In this document: positions 21,294 to 33,553 of the stretch, one piece after another
How positions within the stretch are numbered: the stretch's first letter is position 1
Layout: the number at the start of each line of letters is the position of its first letter
Assembly (NCBI GenBank): GCA_030549175.1
Contig: JAUKUA010000004.1
Span: 2,790,001 to 2,854,000 of the forward strand
Length of the DNA stretch: 64,000 nt
Origin: Lasiosphaeris hirsuta
Lineage: Eukaryota; Ascomycota; Sordariomycetes; Sordariales; Lasiosphaeriaceae
Direction: 5' to 3'
Program-made: the position numbers and the translations under genes
The notes under the pieces: model-generated
Databases searched by the model: none
Seen by the model: only the letters and a program-made list of their open reading frames with translations
What the model was told of the DNA's origin: nothing

Positions 21294-22261
21294 TCACCAA
21301 GGTGCCTGCTGCTGGTCGCGCCACCTCGATCTTTTCGCAGCCGCATCGCCATTTTCGGATAACGCAACGCCCGAGTCGAAAGGCTGTGTCACCTCCTCGA
21401 GCATGCCGTTGAAGAGGCGGAACTGTGCCGGCGGGGATTTCCCGTCGTTTTCTGGCGGCGTGAAGAGATATTTCGGACACGAGTCGACTTCCTGCGTCGG
21501 GGTGGTGAAGTCGGTGTCGTGGCCTCCGGATGCGTAGCCGGAGGGCGACGGCGACCAGATGGACGAGTCCATCTCGCTCGAGGTGGAGGTGCTGCTCTGG
21601 GTGTCGTGGGTTGGGTAGGTGGGCGTGGGGGATTTCCAGGTCGCCTTCGAGAGTCTTGCTCGGGGGTGTGGTCGGCCATGCCCGATCCTCGACGTGATAA
21701 CGTCCGGGAGCTGGACCTTGTGTTCCGGCTGGGTGTGTCGGGGCTGCGATCCGGATCCGGGCAGTGCCGCCAGGTCGCGACGTTGTTTATCTTGGGGGAT
21801 AGCTTTTGCAGCCGCCGCCTCACTTCTGTGAGGTTGCGGTCTCGGGGCTGGTGGCTCGCATCCTGGCTCGTGATGTAGTTGGCAAAACTGCGGTAGCCCT
21901 CCACGAGGTCTTTCATCTCAATCTCGGAAGGCGGCAGCCAGCGTAGGGAATCCTGCCCGCCACATAGGGACTGGGAGTGGGATGACTGCTTCTCGCATCC
22001 TTTGGTGGCATGCAGAAGCAGGCTGTTGACGGCCTTGTCTACGGGCTTGCTGAAGCCGCAGGCGTATGAGGTCTCCATCAGACACTGGAAGAGGCGGCCG
22101 ACTTGTCTCAGGGTCACGACATCACCACCACTGGCCAGGCCATGATAAAAGGCTTCGTCGAGGGCAAGTAACCTCATAGAAGCGACTCTCATTCTTTGCT
22201 GTTCTAGCTGATCAATGATGTGCTGGAGGGGGCATGGCGATATCTCGTTTTGGGATGGCAT
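21294..22261 (-). CDS. Uncharacterised fungal protein, Ser/Pro-rich C-terminus
   Basis: Proposed model: exons 21824-22261 and 21294-21743 with an 80-base intron (GTGAGG donor, GCAG acceptor), giving 295 residues. The first exon is helical-looking (MRVASMRLLALDEAFYHGLA, QVGRLFQCLMETSYACGF). The second is Ser/Thr/Pro-rich and ends FRLFNGMLEEVTQPFDSGVA. Without splicing the first frame continues into an Arg/Pro/Ser-rich stretch to about 21389 (290 residues), which looks less protein-like; the spliced version is preferred for that reason. I do not recognise the family. It has no signal peptide or membrane segment. Confidence 0.55.
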
Positions 22262-24269
22262 AGTGGCAGCGCGGGTCCCCGGGAGCGAACCTTGGGGGTG
22301 CAGCGGTAGTATAAAACGAATATATCTAGGAGGGGCGCTGTGCCGGGGTCGAAAACGCTCTCGACGGGCGGACCAACTGCAAGGATTATGGTGTGCGGTG
22401 TTTGATGGCAGCGATGACTCGAAATGGGGCCAATATCAGATATAAAGGGTAGAGAAGAGGTAAAGGGTAGGGATATGCAGAAGGGGGGGATGTGCGGTAC
22501 TTATACGTGCACCGTGAAGGAAGGACGTTTGATATTGTAAAAGCGGCGAGAGGTTGCAGGGGAGGGACAGGGGTCGTTGTCGAATGAGCGGCGAGATTTG
22601 GAGAATGGGTGGATTTATAAAACCTCAAAAGCGGCGGGATGCTTTCTGCGACTCGGCCGCCCGCCCACCCAACACATCCGACCTTCCCTGGCCCTCCTCT
22701 CTCCCTCCTCTCCCGCCTCCCCCTCCCACAGTCCACCCATCTCCCAACATCGGCCCCAGGCGGCCTTGGACATGGAAAACACTCGCATACGACGAATTGG
22801 CGGCTCCCATCTCGCTTGCGAACTTTTGCAAATCTTTGCATTTACAGACATTAGGGGCTCTGGCCCTGTAGATGTCAGTGTGCGGTGCGTGGCCAGCGCG
22901 AGGTCGCCAACAAATATTTCATGTCGATATATCAGCTCATCATTTGGGACATCACCCTGCAGAAGTTGCCTAGACGCTTGCATTTGTTTTAGAAAATCAC
23001 TACTGGTGTGGTGGCTGACCTCTGCTGCTCGTCCATCGCTGCGGTCAGGCGATATATGTGGCATGGAAACCTGGACGCGTTTTTGGCAGTGACCACACCC
23101 CTCCTGCCCCCACAAATTAGGTCCCCAAGCTGATATCCCTCATGCCCAGCTCTTTGCATGATTGCAAAAGTACAAAAAAGAACCTGGGGATTAGCAATAT
23201 GTCGGTGACACTACTAGGATTGTATTCCCATACGCATCTTTAAACTGGCCTGTTGCACTCATCCAAGTACTACATCACCGGGAACAATCGACTAGAGACT
23301 GGTCACACAACAAAAGGCGTCAACTATTGCGGTGCAAATATGCATACTAATAGATATGGCATCACTTCAGACCGTCATTCTACCCGTTAGGGCCCATATC
23401 CTGGTGACAGAGGGTGTGCGGATGAAGTGGCCAGTTTTTATGTGTGGTCGATGTCGCAGACGGGAGTCACGTGCTTTGCTGTCTGTCGGTCCCTGTTGTG
23501 GGGTTGGGTGTAAAGGATTTCAAGCCCCAATTGCTTGCCCAAGGTCTACCACAATTCAAATTATGATGTAGGTGGATGAATACACCCCGTGGATTATTAA
23601 TAGAATGCCCCAAAATGGCTGGGTAACGCTTGATGTATTCAGCTCTATCAGCCATGAGCCATGAGAGAACAGTGGGAGGTTTGGTGCTGGACGTCAGAGG
23701 CATGTTTGGAAACACCCCTGGGTGTGTGTTTTTATACCGCATGGTGGTCCATGCACTTGCGCGCACTACTGTATAACAAAACCAGAGTCACTTCCACGCG
23801 CATCCCCTGCACGTCCATTTCACCCACTGCACGCTCCACTTGACTTGTAAACCCACGCAAAGGGGAAAGAAATGAGAAGCAATCTCACAATGGAGTGTAA
23901 CTTTCTGCCTAAAAACTGTTCTATACCGGAGCAATTCCATCGCTCCCTTGCCTTTTTATCGTTTTCCACTCTTTTGACGAGTTTGACGATGGAAAGCTGA
24001 CAAGATGAAATGCCGAAGTTCTCGTTCTCGCTCTGCAATCTGGAATACCCCGGGCCCAGCTGAGAAATACCCACACACCGTTCGGTCGAACTACCATTTT
24101 TGCATCCTCATACCATCCTGATATACTCGTCATAATCGAACCTTGAAACGCGGATCCAGCCTATGCAACACCCGGAATGCGACATGAGATGCTCAACAAA
24201 CACGCCTAGAACTACTCTCCAACTACATGAACTCGGGTACATCCATATGATGCACCGTGCTACACCGTG
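22262..24269. other. Two-kilobase intergenic region, no gene recognised
   Basis: Only short open frames occur on both strands. The 22.6-22.75 kb part is CT-rich. The upstream side of the minus-strand 21.3-22.3 kb gene and the 3' side of the zinc-finger gene lie here. Confidence 0.4.
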
Positions 24270-25980
24270 CTAGGTAGCAACGACCTCCCTCCACGTGGAC
24301 ACATTCACATTGTGCATGTTGGCCGGGAAGTGGCACTTCTTGCTCATGGGGCACGCGCAGTGGTGGCCGTAAAAACACTTTGCGTCGCGGCAGCGGCCGC
24401 GGTCGTGGCACTTTTCGCCGCGGAGCCGGTGGCGCAGCACGAGCTTCTCGGCCGGCGACAGCGGCTCGTGCAGGTAGTTGCAGCCGGCACAGGACCCGTA
24501 CAGGTGGAACATGTTGCAGAAGCGCTTGCCCCCCAGGTGCGTCTTCTGGTGCAGCTTCTCGACGGCGCCGGCCGCCTTGGGCGGCAGCGCGCAGTCGATG
24601 CGGTGCTCGTCGTCGTTGACGAGGATCACGTCCTTGTCGAGCGTGCCGAACAGGGGCAGGGCGCGCGCCGGCGGCGAGGGCAGCGGCGGCGGCGACGGCG
24701 GCAGCACCGCCGCCCGCGTGGCGTAGGTCGGCGGCGGCGAGTTCTTGTTGCTGCCGGCGCTGGCCGGCCGCGCGTGCGTCGACGTCGGCGTGCCCGGGAT
24801 CGAACCCGAGCCCGAGCCCGAGCTCAAGCCCGTCTCGATCCGCGGCAGCGACGGCGGCGGCGTCATGCGGCCCAGGATGGGGATGGGCACGTACTGGGCG
24901 CCGAGCACGGGCGTCATGGGGCTCGTGACGGGCGTCGTGCTCGGGGTCGCCAGCGGCGTCATGGGCGGCCCGCCGTATACCTGCAGCGGCCGGTTGCGGA
25001 AGACGGTCTCCATGGTGGTCGAGGCGAAGCGCAGCGAGGCAAACTCGCTGCCGGTCTGGAACGACTTGACCAGGGTGACCTTGTCGGCCACGGTGCGGTT
25101 GTGGTGGGCGTACTTTTCGAGCATCCGGACATACCCGTTGTCGTGGCAGCCGGCCAGGAGAACGCGCCGGCACGACGGGCTCTCGGCGAATTGCCGAAAG
25201 GCTCCCATCAACTTGTGGTCGGCCCGGTCCTTGCCCTTCCCGACCAAAACAAAGTCGACCATGTCGTCGGCCTGCGAGAACCCGCGGGTGAAACGCGACA
25301 CCATGTCCTGCGAGTCGGCTCGGCTGGTCATGCCGGCCTTTGACAGCAAATAGGCCAGGCCCTCGCCCGAGGCAAACGCCTTGACGATGATGGGGAGCCC
25401 GGCCAAACTGGCGTCGACCGACTGCAGGTACGCGCGCACCGCCGCACGGAGATCGACGGCCGCCCGCTCGCCCCCCTCGGTTGGGTCTTCGTAGTACTTT
25501 TCGTCAAACTACCCGGCCCATGGTTAGCATAAGGCATCATAAAAATATTTAAATTAAAAAAAAAAAGGGGGGGGGGGGGGGGAGGGGAGGAAGGGCCTCA
25601 CCAAGTAGGCGTCCGCGTCTGCGTCGATCAATACCAGCGCAAACGCGCTGCGGGCAGTGGACTCTTCCAAATACCTAAACTTTTGCTCCAGCTCTTCGGC
25701 ATGCTGCTGGGCGTGCCGGCCGGCGATACGCTCGCGCTCCAGATCCCGGCGAACATCGCTGTACAGCTTGCTCAGGTTGAATAGTCGGTCGTGGAATGCC
25801 TATAGCCAAAAGAATTAAAAAAATTGAGCATGACCGAAGAAAATACCAGAGGGAAGAAAAAGGACACACCTTCATCCGAGCCAGATTCAGCTCGTTCTGA
25901 CGCTGAAAGTCGCCAACAAAGTCGTCAAAGTCGCCGGGGAACCCCGGGATGTCGTCGAGGGTGTCTGCACGGAGCGACAT
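24270..25980 (-). CDS. CCCH-type zinc finger protein with NYN/PIN-like N-terminal domain
   Basis: Three exons (25870-25980, 25602-25799, 24270-25508) join in frame to 515 residues; the intron at 25509-25601 has a GCTAAC branch. After a coiled-coil-like segment (RRDLERERIAGRHAQQHAEELEQ), residues about 85-250 hold a domain with SAFALVLIDADADAYLF, ADDMVDFVLVGKGKDRADHKLM and VLLAGCHDNGYV. The acidic residues at strand ends resemble the NYN/PIN RNase-like fold. A Pro/Thr/Ser-rich linker with GSGSGS follows. The C-terminus has Cys/His clusters FCNMFHLYGSCAGCNYLH, then CHDRGRCRDAKCFYGHHC and CPMSKKCHF. It is probably an RNA-binding regulator, possibly a nuclease. The family is widespread in filamentous fungi and poorly studied. 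Confidence 0.85.
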
Positions 25981-27000
25981 GGTGGAAACCTCCTGAACGG
26001 CGTGCTGCACCCGACATAGACCGCAAACCCAAAGCCGGTGGCACAAGATGTGAGAAACGGGAAAGTGGAAAAAGTTGGGATGACAACGAGTCGAACAGGC
26101 CCAAAAAAAAAAAAAGGAGGAGAAAAACGCCATGTTTATCAATGTTTCGAACGGTCCGCCCCGGAACGATCGACTCGCCCTGCAAACATGCCAGCCCAAC
26201 GGAGGTCAGCAGAGGGTGTCTGGTCGGGGCCCTGGCCCCTCAGGCGCAACCACGTTAGTGCTGCCCAGATGGTCGTGGCCAGAGAGGGGGGCCCGGCCCA
26301 ATGAGACATCGCTACGAAGGCCGCTTTTGGTAGCGTGGAGAAAAGGACAGGAAGAAAAAAATGCGGAGGACGGATGGCGAACCTGCATTGGAGGCGGCCC
26401 CACAGAATGGGCTGCCATCTCATAGGTCTCCCCTGTTCTTCCTTTTGCTCCCAGCTTGCTTCCTCTCCCGAATCATCTTGGGGCTCAACCCGACCCCCAC
26501 CCTGCATTAGCACAGTTTGGGACTATAAAAGGACTGATAGGTACGTCGTTTTGCAGTTTGCTGTCTGGGAAGCCAATCCTTTTAATGGCGCATGTAGCCG
26601 CCCCAGCTTATATCTTTACCGTATAAGTCGAAGGGTAAATAAAGTGTCAGCTGGGCAGGCGAGCCGATCTTATACTATCTCCTGATAGTCGGCCAGCATC
26701 TTGAGTGGATCTTTTGCCGCGTCCTTTACGTTGCAGGCAGGCGGGCAGATCGAGGCGAAATCCCACGAGGTACTACCGATCCTTCCGAGTCTTGACGTCA
26801 GCATTGGCCGAGATATGAAACACGACAGGTCATCCGAGATAGGTAACATCGATTCTCTATAACAAATCTAACGGCAGGAACAAAGCAGCCAGGTATAATC
26901 ATCATGAAAAGAACGCCCCCATTAATTATGAGTATTATACAGGCCAAAACAAACCGCACAACCTCACCCAACTCCCCCCCCCCCCCCCCCTCCTGTCGCC
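25981..27000. other. Intergenic region upstream of the zinc-finger gene
   Basis: No gene recognised. A run of 17 C at 26974-26990 lies just past the stop codon of the neighbouring minus-strand gene, in its 3' untranslated region. Confidence 0.45.
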
Positions 27001-30000
27001 TCACTCCGTGTCCCCCCTCACCACCCTATCATACACCACCTCCAACCTCACCTCTTTCGCCTCGCCCACCATGCGGCCATCGGCCCCGAGCTCCACCCTC
27101 TTGAGCACCAACTCGCCGGCCCGCCCGCGCCAGAAGACCAGCACGCCGCCGCCCTCGCCCTCCAGCCCGACCGCCATGGCCTCCCTCTTGACCCCGAGCC
27201 CCTTGCGCTCGCCCTCAAAGCTGACCACCCTCTCGGCGCGCCCGCTCCGCACGTCCATCATGGCGCAAACGTCGTGGCGCCCGTTGCGGAAGACGAACGT
27301 CCGCCCCGCCTGCGCGCCCCCGTCGATACTCGTGTCGGCCAGGTCGAGCCGCGTCGGGTAGGTCCCCGGGGGCGCGGCGTGGGGCAGCGGCAAGACCGAG
27401 GAGTACGACTTGGCGGCGCGGGCCGTGAGGAAGAGCCGCTCCGGGGTCGCAAAGATGCCCGACAGGCCGGTGCCGCCGTAGCCCAGGTTGAGCGGGATCG
27501 ACTCGGGGAGGTCGGTTTGGTGGGTCGGCGGCGCGGGCGGGGGAGGGAGCGAGGTGGAGGGGATGGCTGTGTAGAGGGCTGCCGAAGAGGCTTCCTGGAC
27601 GCTGGGTGGGGCCGGGGTGTCGTCTGCGAAGAGGTTCCAGAGGCGGATGTGCACTTGGTGGCCCTGGTGCTCGCGCGTCTTGGATGTCGGTTCTTGGGTG
27701 GCGGCGATCAAGGTCTTGGAGTCGATGGAGAAGTTGAGCTTTTGGAGCCGCTGGGCTCTGTGTGTACCCGGCTCTGTGGCTTGGAGTTTTGAGTGGGCTG
27801 GGAGCTGCTTGAGGGTCACGGGCACGCCGTCGTTGATGCCGTAAAAGAGAACCGTCCTGCCACATCCAACCGCCACCTTCGAGTCGTCCCTCGAAACAGC
27901 GAGCGCGATGGGTGACAAGCTGGGAGGTAAATATACACCGTGTGGGGTGCCCTGGCCGTCGAAACAAACCAGCTTCCAGTAAGGATCCTCAAAGATCACG
28001 GCTGCCACGATCTGCTCGCCCCCTTCGACGAGCTCCACCGTGATACCGCTTTCACCGCTACCGGATTGCGTGCTGGGTACTGTTGTGTGGCGACGGAGCA
28101 GCAACTTAGTTCCGTCCTCGAAAGGGGAGCGCAGCTTGATTATGTACCCGGGGTTTGCCGGCTCCCACAAGAGAAGACTTGTGCTGATGGCAGAAAAGGA
28201 AAAGCACAAGTCAACCGGGGTGCGAACTGCGGGCTGTAGCGGTGCCGCTGTGACTGGTGCTGTAGCCGATCTTTCGCTTGCCGAAGAAGGTTTTCTGAAC
28301 GTGAAGCCTTGGAACATCTTTGCTCTCCTCAATGAAAACTTGGAGTGTTCAGAAGAGTTCGATGCGCTGGAAGCCTCGGTCGGCGTGTGTGACAGGCGGT
28401 GGTCAAAGGGGAGCTCATCAGCCCGCGGCGTCCGGGGAGGCTGCGGTGGATTGGGGAATCTCGTCCTTGTCGGCGACACCGGGGAGAGACTCGCGTTGGC
28501 GAGCTGAGGCTGGTTGTGTTTATGAGTGACGTAGCCCACAGTCGACGAGCTATCATCGGGCGACATGTAATGGCTCGGATGGAGCGGGAGCTGGGTTGAT
28601 ATTGATCCGCGTTGGCTCCAGGCCCATTCGGAGTGTTGTGAGTACTCGGACGATGGGCTGAAGCTGATTCGGTTACCATTTGTCGATGCCTGGGATTGGG
28701 TTGTGGGGGAGGGAGGGCTTTCGGATCGCGATGCCGAGACTAGATCAAGGCGCTCCCCAGCCGTCCTGAAACTTCCAAGAGATGAAGTATCGGCTGCTTT
28801 CAGCCCGCTTGGTTGAGCGCCTAGATATAGACTTGAGCCAGCAGTGCTAAATTGTTTGCTTGCGCCCCAATATACGAGCTGCTCCGGACTCATCTCTTGG
28901 CGCTCTTCAGATATGGGGCGCTCCCGAAAAATGCGTTCCGCTCGCTGATTGAAGCTCATGTGGGGAGGCGGAACTATGAACTCCTGTTTCACAAGGGATG
29001 ATGTGTTTTTCAGACTACAGTGTGAAGAGAGGGCCGAGTCACGGACCCTGAGAAATTGCTCAAAGTCGACAACCTCGGAAGCAATACCTTGTTTCGCCGT
29101 GTGGGTCGCTGCAACGCTCAACGGGAACAGAAGCTCGGTAGCTCTCGAGAGATGGGCAACATTGTCGGAAAAGAAGTTTCGAAGGCTGATGAGATTGTGG
29201 GGATCTGGACTCGAAGATATGGCCAGAGCTTGAGATTGCACCGTATCCATCAGCTGGACAGCTGCTGTTACAATTTGGGCAAGCCCTGTGTCTCCTTTGG
29301 AGTCGGAATAGCCGCGAATCGAAGCATCCACCAATGCCCAGCTCGTGTCGTGCAGAACCCAGAATGCCTCGACCATGTCCGTAGCCCGCATGTTTCCGAG
29401 AGCGGCTGTGAAGACGTCCCTGCAGCCCCTGATGGAGTTGCATCTAGCTTGCAAATCTGCTGGGTTGCGACAAAATGGGGATGAAACGAATCCTGATTCC
29501 TGGAATTCGCCACACCCCAGCTGTTTGATGGAGCACTGGCCAGTCCCATGCTGCATCTCATTTAGTGTTTGTGGAATAATGACGCCGAGGATCAGCGTTT
29601 CCAGGTCGACGCTCGAGAGGTTGGATTGGCGTGCCCATGTCTGATACAAGTAGCCGGTGGTCTGGCGCAGTGTGATCTCCTCTTCGTTGGTGAATCGGTC
29701 GGTGTTGAGTGTTAGAAGACGGAAGGCGGAGAGAAATGTGGTGTTAAAGAGACTTCGGTGGAAGAGGTCGATGTTGGTCCCAATGTGGAGGATGTAGATG
29801 ACGGTCTGAAAGCACAAGTCCCTGTCGATGATGGCATCGGGTTTGCCTGATTTGGAAATGGCGAAATAGTAGAGCTGGTGGTCGAAAAAGACCTTGAGCC
29901 TAACGAGCAGCGCTCGAGTAGCATGATGGCCCCCGCTTTCGGCGTGCGACGAGGTGGATGACGCCTTTGCGAGCCCCAGGCTGTGGGCACCAACGAGCTC

Positions 30001-30072
30001 AGAGACGAGATGGTTGTTATCCTTGCGGGCCGTGAGCAGCGTCCAGGCTTTTGAGAGCTCCTGCGCCGACAT
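27001..30072 (-). CDS. Large uncharacterised protein, possible beta-propeller C-terminus
   Basis: A single uninterrupted frame of 1023 residues. Residues 1 to about 370 look alpha-helical (AWTLLTARKDNNHLVSEL, VIYILHIGTNIDLFHRSLF). About 380-610 is Ser/Pro-rich and probably disordered, with clusters such as SPPSPTTQSQAS and SEYSQHSEWAWSQ. From about 625 repeated strand patterns (LLLWEPANPGYIIKL, VAVGCGRTVLFYG, KTLIAATQEP, VHIRLWNLF) suggest a degenerate WD-like propeller. I do not recognise a named family. Absence of introns over 3 kb is unusual here but occurs. No signal peptide or transmembrane helix is seen. Confidence 0.8.
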   Translation of the reverse strand: MSAQELSKAWTLLTARKDNNHLVSELVGAHSLGLAKASSTSSHAESGGHHATRALLVRLKVFFDHQLYYFAISKSGKPDAIIDRDLCFQTVIYILHIGTNIDLFHRSLFNTTFLSAFRLLTLNTDRFTNEEEITLRQTTGYLYQTWARQSNLSSVDLETLILGVIIPQTLNEMQHGTGQCSIKQLGCGEFQESGFVSSPFCRNPADLQARCNSIRGCRDVFTAALGNMRATDMVEAFWVLHDTSWALVDASIRGYSDSKGDTGLAQIVTAAVQLMDTVQSQALAISSSPDPHNLISLRNFFSDNVAHLSRATELLFPLSVAATHTAKQGIASEVVDFEQFLRVRDSALSSHCSLKNTSSLVKQEFIVPPPHMSFNQRAERIFRERPISEERQEMSPEQLVYWGASKQFSTAGSSLYLGAQPSGLKAADTSSLGSFRTAGERLDLVSASRSESPPSPTTQSQASTNGNRISFSPSSEYSQHSEWAWSQRGSISTQLPLHPSHYMSPDDSSSTVGYVTHKHNQPQLANASLSPVSPTRTRFPNPPQPPRTPRADELPFDHRLSHTPTEASSASNSSEHSKFSLRRAKMFQGFTFRKPSSASERSATAPVTAAPLQPAVRTPVDLCFSFSAISTSLLLWEPANPGYIIKLRSPFEDGTKLLLRRHTTVPSTQSGSGESGITVELVEGGEQIVAAVIFEDPYWKLVCFDGQGTPHGVYLPPSLSPIALAVSRDDSKVAVGCGRTVLFYGINDGVPVTLKQLPAHSKLQATEPGTHRAQRLQKLNFSIDSKTLIAATQEPTSKTREHQGHQVHIRLWNLFADDTPAPPSVQEASSAALYTAIPSTSLPPPPAPPTHQTDLPESIPLNLGYGGTGLSGIFATPERLFLTARAAKSYSSVLPLPHAAPPGTYPTRLDLADTSIDGGAQAGRTFVFRNGRHDVCAMMDVRSGRAERVVSFEGERKGLGVKREAMAVGLEGEGGGVLVFWRGRAGELVLKRVELGADGRMVGEAKEVRLEVVYDRVVRGDTE

Positions 30073-31093
30073 GTCTGGCGAGCATGTTTACCGCACGTGT
30101 GTTAGGTGTTCAAGGTTCCGATGTTGTCATGTCCAGTCATCACCGACGTCTAAAAGGAAGGTGCGTGTTGTTTGGGGGGAAGTAGCGGACAAAATGCCAA
30201 GGGTCTGAAGGACGGGTCGCGGACCCAGGCAAACAGGATGGGGAAGTGGCGGCGGCCTGGGGGTGAGGCCTGCCTGGACGCCACATTATGCGGAAATCCG
30301 TCCGGGAAACCGAATCGATGGTGCCTGCTTCCTGACATCACTGCGCCCTCAGAATGCATGTCACCCAGCACAGCCGGGCAATTTTGGCACCTGCAGCAGT
30401 CAGCTTCGGACGGCCCACGACACAAGGCCACCAGCCATAGCCTCGCGGTTTTGCAATCATTCCATCAACCCATCAAGACAACTCTATCGGTCTGCATGTC
30501 ATAAAGGGGGGGGCAGTCGTTTGCGTCCTGGCACCCCGGCACCTGGGTGCATCCTTCGGAATATGATGCACAGCGACGGGTTTGGTCGCTGGCTGCGCTC
30601 CACCAATCCCGTCTCAAAACGGCCAAGTCAGCCCAAACTTGCTGAATACTGCCTTGCCCCTTGCCCTTTGCAGAGCCCGGGCGCGCTGGTGGCACGCGAA
30701 TCATTGAATGACGCAGCGAAATACCAGCGGCTGAGGTGCATGAGAAGATGGAAAAGGCAAAGTTTCAGAACAAAAATGTCAGAACAAAATGTCGAAGAAG
30801 TTAGCCTTGGCGCCGAGCGAACCACACATGATACCACGCAACCTGGTACGAGATAAAAACAAGGCAGCCCGCAAGGGTAGTATCGATGAAGCCGCAGCCT
30901 GGTCAAGCTTCATCACTTGCACACCGAGAAGCGCATGTTTCCTAGAGCCTTGCCTGCGCGAGTATTTCTCTGACCTCTCTCTCTTGGCTTAATGGCGCTC
31001 CCCTCCCCTCGTTGCTCTTCTTTTTCTCTCTTCTCCAGCTCTGAAGCATCTCTATCTTCTAAGCATACCGGCGGTTCCTCAAAGCCAACCACC
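30073..31093. other. Divergent promoter region
   Basis: Separates the minus-strand 1023-residue gene from the plus-strand permease and should contain both promoters. The last 100 bases before the permease are CT-rich. No further gene is recognised. Confidence 0.5.
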
Positions 31094-33504
31094 ATGGCGG
31101 ACCAGGCTCCGGCCATGGAAATAAGCGAATACCGCAACCCCTTTCCCGCCTACCCCACACACCCCCAGTATGGTGTTCCAGTCGGCCACAACAATACCGG
31201 GGGCTACGGGCCTCCAGCGAACCTGAACGGCGACCAATCCTCTGACACCTCGCCGAAGCCTGCCTCGGCCGGTGGGGATGGTCCTACCCGTCCAGATGGC
31301 CCCGATACAGAGCTCTGGCCCGACCTGAGGGAAAGACACGTGAACATGATTGGCTTCTCCATGACTCTGGGAGTGTAAGCGGCTTGAAGAGCCAACCTGT
31401 TGAGCGAGAATAGTCATTCTAACAAGATTCAGGGGTCTGTTCCTGTCGTCCGGCAAAGTTATTTTCATCGCCGGGCCGGGTCTGGCAGTGATTGCGTATT
31501 TGCTGACAGGTTCGCTGATGTGGTGAGTGTCTCAATTTTGCATCCGGCCATGTCCCACTAACACCGTGCCCCTAGGTCAACCATGGCCTCGATGGGTGAG
31601 ATGACTGCCCTGTTTCCAGTCAAGGGGCCAACATTTGAGTTTGTACGACGGTTCATCGACGAATCGGCTGGCCTGGCGTGCGCTTGGATGCTGTGGTGGG
31701 TGCGGCCATTCCGTACAAGCTACCCTTGACCACTGACAACCCGTAGGCTCTCGTGCGTCATTGTCGCTGCCGCTGAAATCCTGGCCGTCACCGAGATGTT
31801 CAAGTTCCAAGTAGACCCAGACTACCTCCAGAAGGTCGGGTACCCGGAGGAGACGGTCGAGTGGAAGGCCGGACTGGACGCCGACCCAGCTTTGTGGGTT
31901 GGCATCTTCCTCTTGGTCGAGCTGATCATCAACCTCATCCCGGTGCGCATCTACGGCCGCATCGAATACGTTTTCGGCTGTGCCAAGATCTGCTTCATTG
32001 TCGCCCTAATATTGATCAACACCATCCTCAATGCCCGCCAGGAAGGCCACGAGTCCAGGTTCTGGACTTACCAGTACCCGTATGGATTTAGCACCAGGGA
32101 GTTCATCGTCAAGGCTCCGGTTGACGCTGATCCTGTCGTGTGGACGGGATCTTTGGGAACCGTAGCCGCCCTCTGGACTGCTATGGTCACCTCGTTCTGG
32201 TCTCTCATGGGCTGGGATGTTATCCTCCTCACTGCGCCCGAGAACCACGACCTTGCGCGAGAAGAGACCGTCAAGCTGTCGAGCCGCAAAATCGCTCTCC
32301 GTGTAATGCTTCTCTATGCACTTGCTGTCTTTACTGTCGGCCTTAACGTGCCCTACGATGATGAGGGTCTCCGGAACCTCACCATCAACGGGATCACGGG
32401 TGGCCAAACCAGCGCATTCGTGCTCGCTGCCATCCGTGGCCACGTCCGCTTTCTGCCACACTTTCTCAACGGCTTTTTCATCTTTTCGGCCACTACCACC
32501 GGCATCAACTCGCTATATGCATCCTCCCGGCTTCTGCATGCCATTGCGAGCTTGCGCGACGCATGGCCGAGATGGGGCTGGGTCCAGTCGATCCGCTCCC
32601 GGCTGGAGTACACTCGACTTGGCGTCCCGATGAATGCTGTCTTTGCATCCTGGAGTGTGGCATTCCTGGCTTTCCTCTCCACCAAGCCCCAGTCCGCCGA
32701 GGTATGTACAAGTATTAGCGTGTACCCCCCTCCCCCCCCCCCCCCCCCCTTCTCAAGACAACAGTCAGGTTAACACGCCACAGATCCTAGGCCGGTTGAC
32801 CACGGTTGCTTCCACAGCCACGCTCATCGTCTATGCCTTGAACTGCTACACCTTTTTACTATTTTTCAACGAGTGAGTCTTGTTTATGTTGAGCCTGCAT
32901 CAAAATTGCCATTAACCGTTTTTTTTTTTTTTAACCTTTCCAGGCTCGAACACGTTGTAGCCGGAGAACGGGATACTGAGCTACACATCACTGGTAGTCC
33001 CGAGCTTCGCAACCAGTACCGGCGGAGTCACAACAGGAGATACCCGTACCATTCGCATGGCCAATGGCTCCGCGCACTCTACGGGCTGGTGTTTAGTGTC
33101 CTCATGATCTTCTTCCAAGGATGGAGATCAGTGGTGCCTCCATTCAGTGCCTCGGACTTTGTGGCCTCGTATATTTCGGTATGTTTTTGTTTCGAATGTC
33201 TGTTGAAGGGATGCCAGCTGACAAGGTCTGTCAGATCGCCATATTTATTGTCCTGACCGCGGCCTATTTCTTCAAGACGCGCGGGTTCGACCCAGCGGGA
33301 TGGCACATCCGGGCAGAAAGATTCGACGGACTTGGCTCGATTGGCCCGGTTGTCGTCTCGGACCCGCATGATCCGAGACGTCCGGCCTGCTCCATCTGCG
33401 GCATGGCGCATCGGCGGGGCCAAATAGTATGGCCCGAAGGTCGGGGTCATTACGGGCAAAAGAGTCTAGCAGTGGTAGAGTGGGTATGGACGTGGATGAA
33501 GTAA
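31094..33504 (+). CDS. Amino-acid permease (APC superfamily, fungal YAT type)
   Basis: Seven exons (31094-31374, 31433-31522, 31576-31695, 31747-32701, 32784-32872, 32944-33178, 33235-33504), all with GT-AG ends and in frame, give 679 residues. A hydrophilic N-terminus of about 85 residues leads into NMIGFSMTLGVGLFLSSGK, the first helix with the unwound substrate-binding turn. SMGEMTALFPVKGPTFEFVRRF, the conserved loop after helix 2, and about ten further hydrophobic helices follow. Members import amino acids across the plasma membrane by proton symport. A long loop between helices 3 and 4 (DPDYLQKVGYPEETVEWKAG) matches filamentous-fungal members. The C-terminal tail has SICGMAHRRG. An alternative ATG at 30992 would add a Ser-rich leader. 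Intron 4 holds an 18-C tract. Its stop is 49 bases from the stop of the convergent terpene synthase. Confidence 0.9.
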
Positions 33505-33553
33505 TTGCCATCCAGAAACAATAACGAATTCAGTAAAATACCAAAAAGTTTAA

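Noticed and set aside
24223..25343. Long open frames on both strands over the zinc-finger gene
   Set aside because: Arg/Pro/Ala/His-rich products from GC-rich sequence; the Cys/His clusters and splice sites fit only the minus-strand frame used.
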